A stretch of DNA of 64,000 bases from JAUNBG01 sp964442735 (GTDB lineage Bacteria; Planctomycetota; Planctomycetia; Pirellulales; Thermoguttaceae): contig CAYUAP010000004.1 in the NCBI GenBank assembly GCA_964442735.1, positions 1 to 64,000 of the forward strand, read 5' to 3'. Each line of letters opens with the position of its first letter. Within the stretch, counting starts at the first letter, position 1. A model generated the notes under the pieces. That model was not told the origin of the DNA. It ran no database searches and saw nothing but the letters and a program-made list of their open reading frames with translations. Of this stretch, positions 62,525-64,000 are shown piece after piece. The position numbers and the translations under genes are program-made.

Positions 62525-63826
62525 TCAAATTTTCCAGGGTTCACGTGTGGCCCGAGTTCGCATACGATTAGCTTGATCATTTCCGATAAACTCTACCTTT
62601 TTCGGATCGAAGTGGAGTTCCGTCTGTAAAATCCATGATAAAGCCGCCGCATGACAGGCGAGATGGGAACTGCGAATAATATCGGCATTACAGGCAGGCT
62701 GTTCTTTTTTCTTAACACAGTCGAGGAAATTCCGGACGTGCTTGTTGGGATTCTCGCCGAAGGAATGAATATTTTCCGGGTCTGGATCAGCCACAAAATT
62801 CTTCGTTTCCTGTTTCCAGTCGTTATGGGAAATTATGACACTACCGCTGTCACCCACTTCGATCCAGCCTCCTTCTCCTTCCAGCCGAATAGGACATGTT
62901 CCCAGTCCGAGCCATCCGTCAGGACGCATAACCAATTTAACACCGTCTGCATATTCGGCGTAAATACTGTTTCCTTCCGCATGGTAGGTGACAGGAGCTG
63001 TTCCATCTTTTCCTAACGCCATTTGGCACAGATCGACTGTATGCGCTCCCCAGTCGAGATGTCGGGCTCCGGAGTCGAAGTCATAATGGGCGCGCCACTG
63101 TCCGTTCATAACGTAACGACTGTTATACGGGCGCCATGGGGCAGGTCCGAGCCAGAGGTCCCAATCAATAATATCCTTCGACGGAAGTGGTTCCATCGGA
63201 TACCAGTCTGTTCGATAGTATAGATAATAGATCGATGCGTGTGCCGTATGAATTTTACCTAATTTTCCACTTCGGGCATATTCACAGGCGAATCGGCAGT
63301 TGTCGACGTTGCGGCGCTGCGTACCCCCTTGAAATATAGTTCCGTTCTGTCGCATGGTATCAGCCAAAATATTACACTGCTCTATGGTTAAAGCACATGG
63401 TTTTTCACAATAGATATCTTTGCCCGCACGGGAGGCGTAGACGGATGCCGTCGTGTGCCAGCGGTCACCTGTGGCGATTAAAACGGCGTCGATATCTTTC
63501 CTCTCCAGCATTTCACGGAAATCTCGATATTGAGCTGTGTCTTTCGTTCCATTTTTTTCATCCGCGATTTTTTTTACCGCCTCGCGTCGATCTTGTCGAA
63601 CATCGCTAATTGCCAAAAAATGAACGTCCGGTTGCTTGAGAAAATAGTTCAAAACATATCCGCCGCGATGATTAATGCCAATTCCCCCCAATGTTATTCG
63701 GTTACTTGGAGCAACTTTACCATCCATCCCTAGTGCGGCGGCCGATATAAATGTCGGGATGGTCAATAACACTCCGGTACCCGTAACCTTCGATAAAAAT
63801 TCTCTTCTTTTAATTTTTTTTGACAT
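62525..63826 (-). CDS. Gfo/Idh/MocA-family oxidoreductase with twin-arginine signal
   Basis: This 433-residue protein starts with a Tat-type signal (KIKRREFLSKVTGTGVLLTIPTF). The N-terminal Rossmann domain has ITLGGIGINHRGG, a slightly unusual nucleotide loop, with the conserved EKP motif in IYCEKPCAL. The C-terminal half has WDLWLGPAPWRPYNSRY, common in the planctomycete branch of the family, which often acts on sugars or inositols. Substrate and direction are unknown. GGGAG precedes the start. It leads the three-gene minus-strand unit. Confidence 0.87.
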   Translation of the reverse strand: MSKKIKRREFLSKVTGTGVLLTIPTFISAAALGMDGKVAPSNRITLGGIGINHRGGYVLNYFLKQPDVHFLAISDVRQDRREAVKKIADEKNGTKDTAQYRDFREMLERKDIDAVLIATGDRWHTTASVYASRAGKDIYCEKPCALTIEQCNILADTMRQNGTIFQGGTQRRNVDNCRFACEYARSGKLGKIHTAHASIYYLYYRTDWYPMEPLPSKDIIDWDLWLGPAPWRPYNSRYVMNGQWRAHYDFDSGARHLDWGAHTVDLCQMALGKDGTAPVTYHAEGNSIYAEYADGVKLVMRPDGWLGLGTCPIRLEGEGGWIEVGDSGSVIISHNDWKQETKNFVADPDPENIHSFGENPNKHVRNFLDCVKKKEQPACNADIIRSSHLACHAAALSWILQTELHFDPKKVEFIGNDQANRMRTRATREPWKI

Positions 63827-63924
63827 GTTTTACTCCCGTTTTTTTATAAAATGTTTTAAGGTTTAATTTCATTTGTTCCCGAATTATTTGCCCAGGACTT
63901 GTCCTTCCATTATCTTCTATACTC

Positions 63925-64000
63925 AAGGTCGTTATAAAAGTCTATTTTTCAAAACAGGTGGGACGCCTGTTTTGGAGGATGCAGACGAGACGTCCTCACT
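63925..64000 (-). repeat. Family A element cut by the window end
   Basis: The terminal repeat AAGGTCGTTATAAAAG and the following bases to AAAACAGG are identical to those at 45258-45290. Hairpin 2 (AAAACAGGTGGGACGCCTG) and the start of hairpin 1 are visible. Confidence 0.85.

Noticed and set aside
1..64000. tRNA and rRNA genes, transposase genes
   Set aside because: None was recognised on either strand by eye. A short tRNA could be missed without a covariance search.

Overview
The window looks like a piece of a low-GC (roughly 40-45% by eye) Planctomycetota genome. The reasons are: a canonical DUF1559 prepilin-like protein (52568-53668); a planctomycete-style type II secretion/type IV pilus cluster with unusually long pseudopilins and a 2343-residue GspK-like protein carrying the DxDNDGxxxGIW and DxDGKININTA motifs; an ECF sigma factor paired with a FecR-like protein; and many secreted glycan-active enzymes. 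A gut or other animal-associated lineage is an inference from the sialidase, fucose-permease-like and GH127-like genes. A run of exactly 100 N (23874-23973) shows this is a scaffold with an unresolved gap inside a tandem repeat.

Layout. 1-6915: remnant of a glycosidase-like gene, GT39-type membrane glycosyltransferase, alpha/beta hydrolase, amidotransferase-like/NlpC-like fusion, sialidase. 7291-11159: two-gene ABC exporter. 11428-19237: large secreted glycosidase-like protein, outer-membrane porin, divergent FucP-like permease, SGNH plus alpha/beta double esterase. 19275-21173 (minus): FxsA and a variant DnaA-like protein. 21751-42085: secretion/pilus cluster in the order PilB/GspE, PilT, PilB/GspE, PilC/GspF, then six pseudopilin-like genes ending in the giant GspK-like protein. 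42402-49546 (minus): GH127-like enzyme, repeat-rich spacer, ABC-F protein translationally coupled to a GspJ/PilW-like pseudopilin. 50230-56944: ECF sigma, FecR-like protein, DUF1559 protein, FAD oxidoreductase and small lipoprotein. 57219-60098: Rrf2 regulator convergent with metY and cysK. 60819-63826 (minus): Gfo/Idh/MocA oxidoreductase, LPG-synthase-type flippase and a small membrane protein.

How they fit together. The left third reads as a host-glycan locus: sialidase, glycosidase-like protein, porin, fucose-type permease and esterases would release, deacylate and import sugars. The middle is an export machine whose ATPases, platform protein and pseudopilins are nearly all present; secretin, assembly proteins and prepilin peptidase are absent from the window. 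The cysteine locus has a strong candidate Rrf2 operator pair around the cysK promoter.

The intergenic DNA is the most unusual part. There are three dispersed repeat families. Family B is a ~205-bp MITE-like palindrome with GTAAC ends; two of its three full copies have perfect 8-bp target duplications, one inside a family A element and one inside a family C element. Family A is a two-hairpin element with terminal inverted repeats, tandemly amplified between pilB and pilT. Family C is a ~130-bp diverged repeat. In addition, several genes have short tandem duplications that begin in their own stop codon. No transposase, CRISPR array, rRNA or tRNA was recognised.
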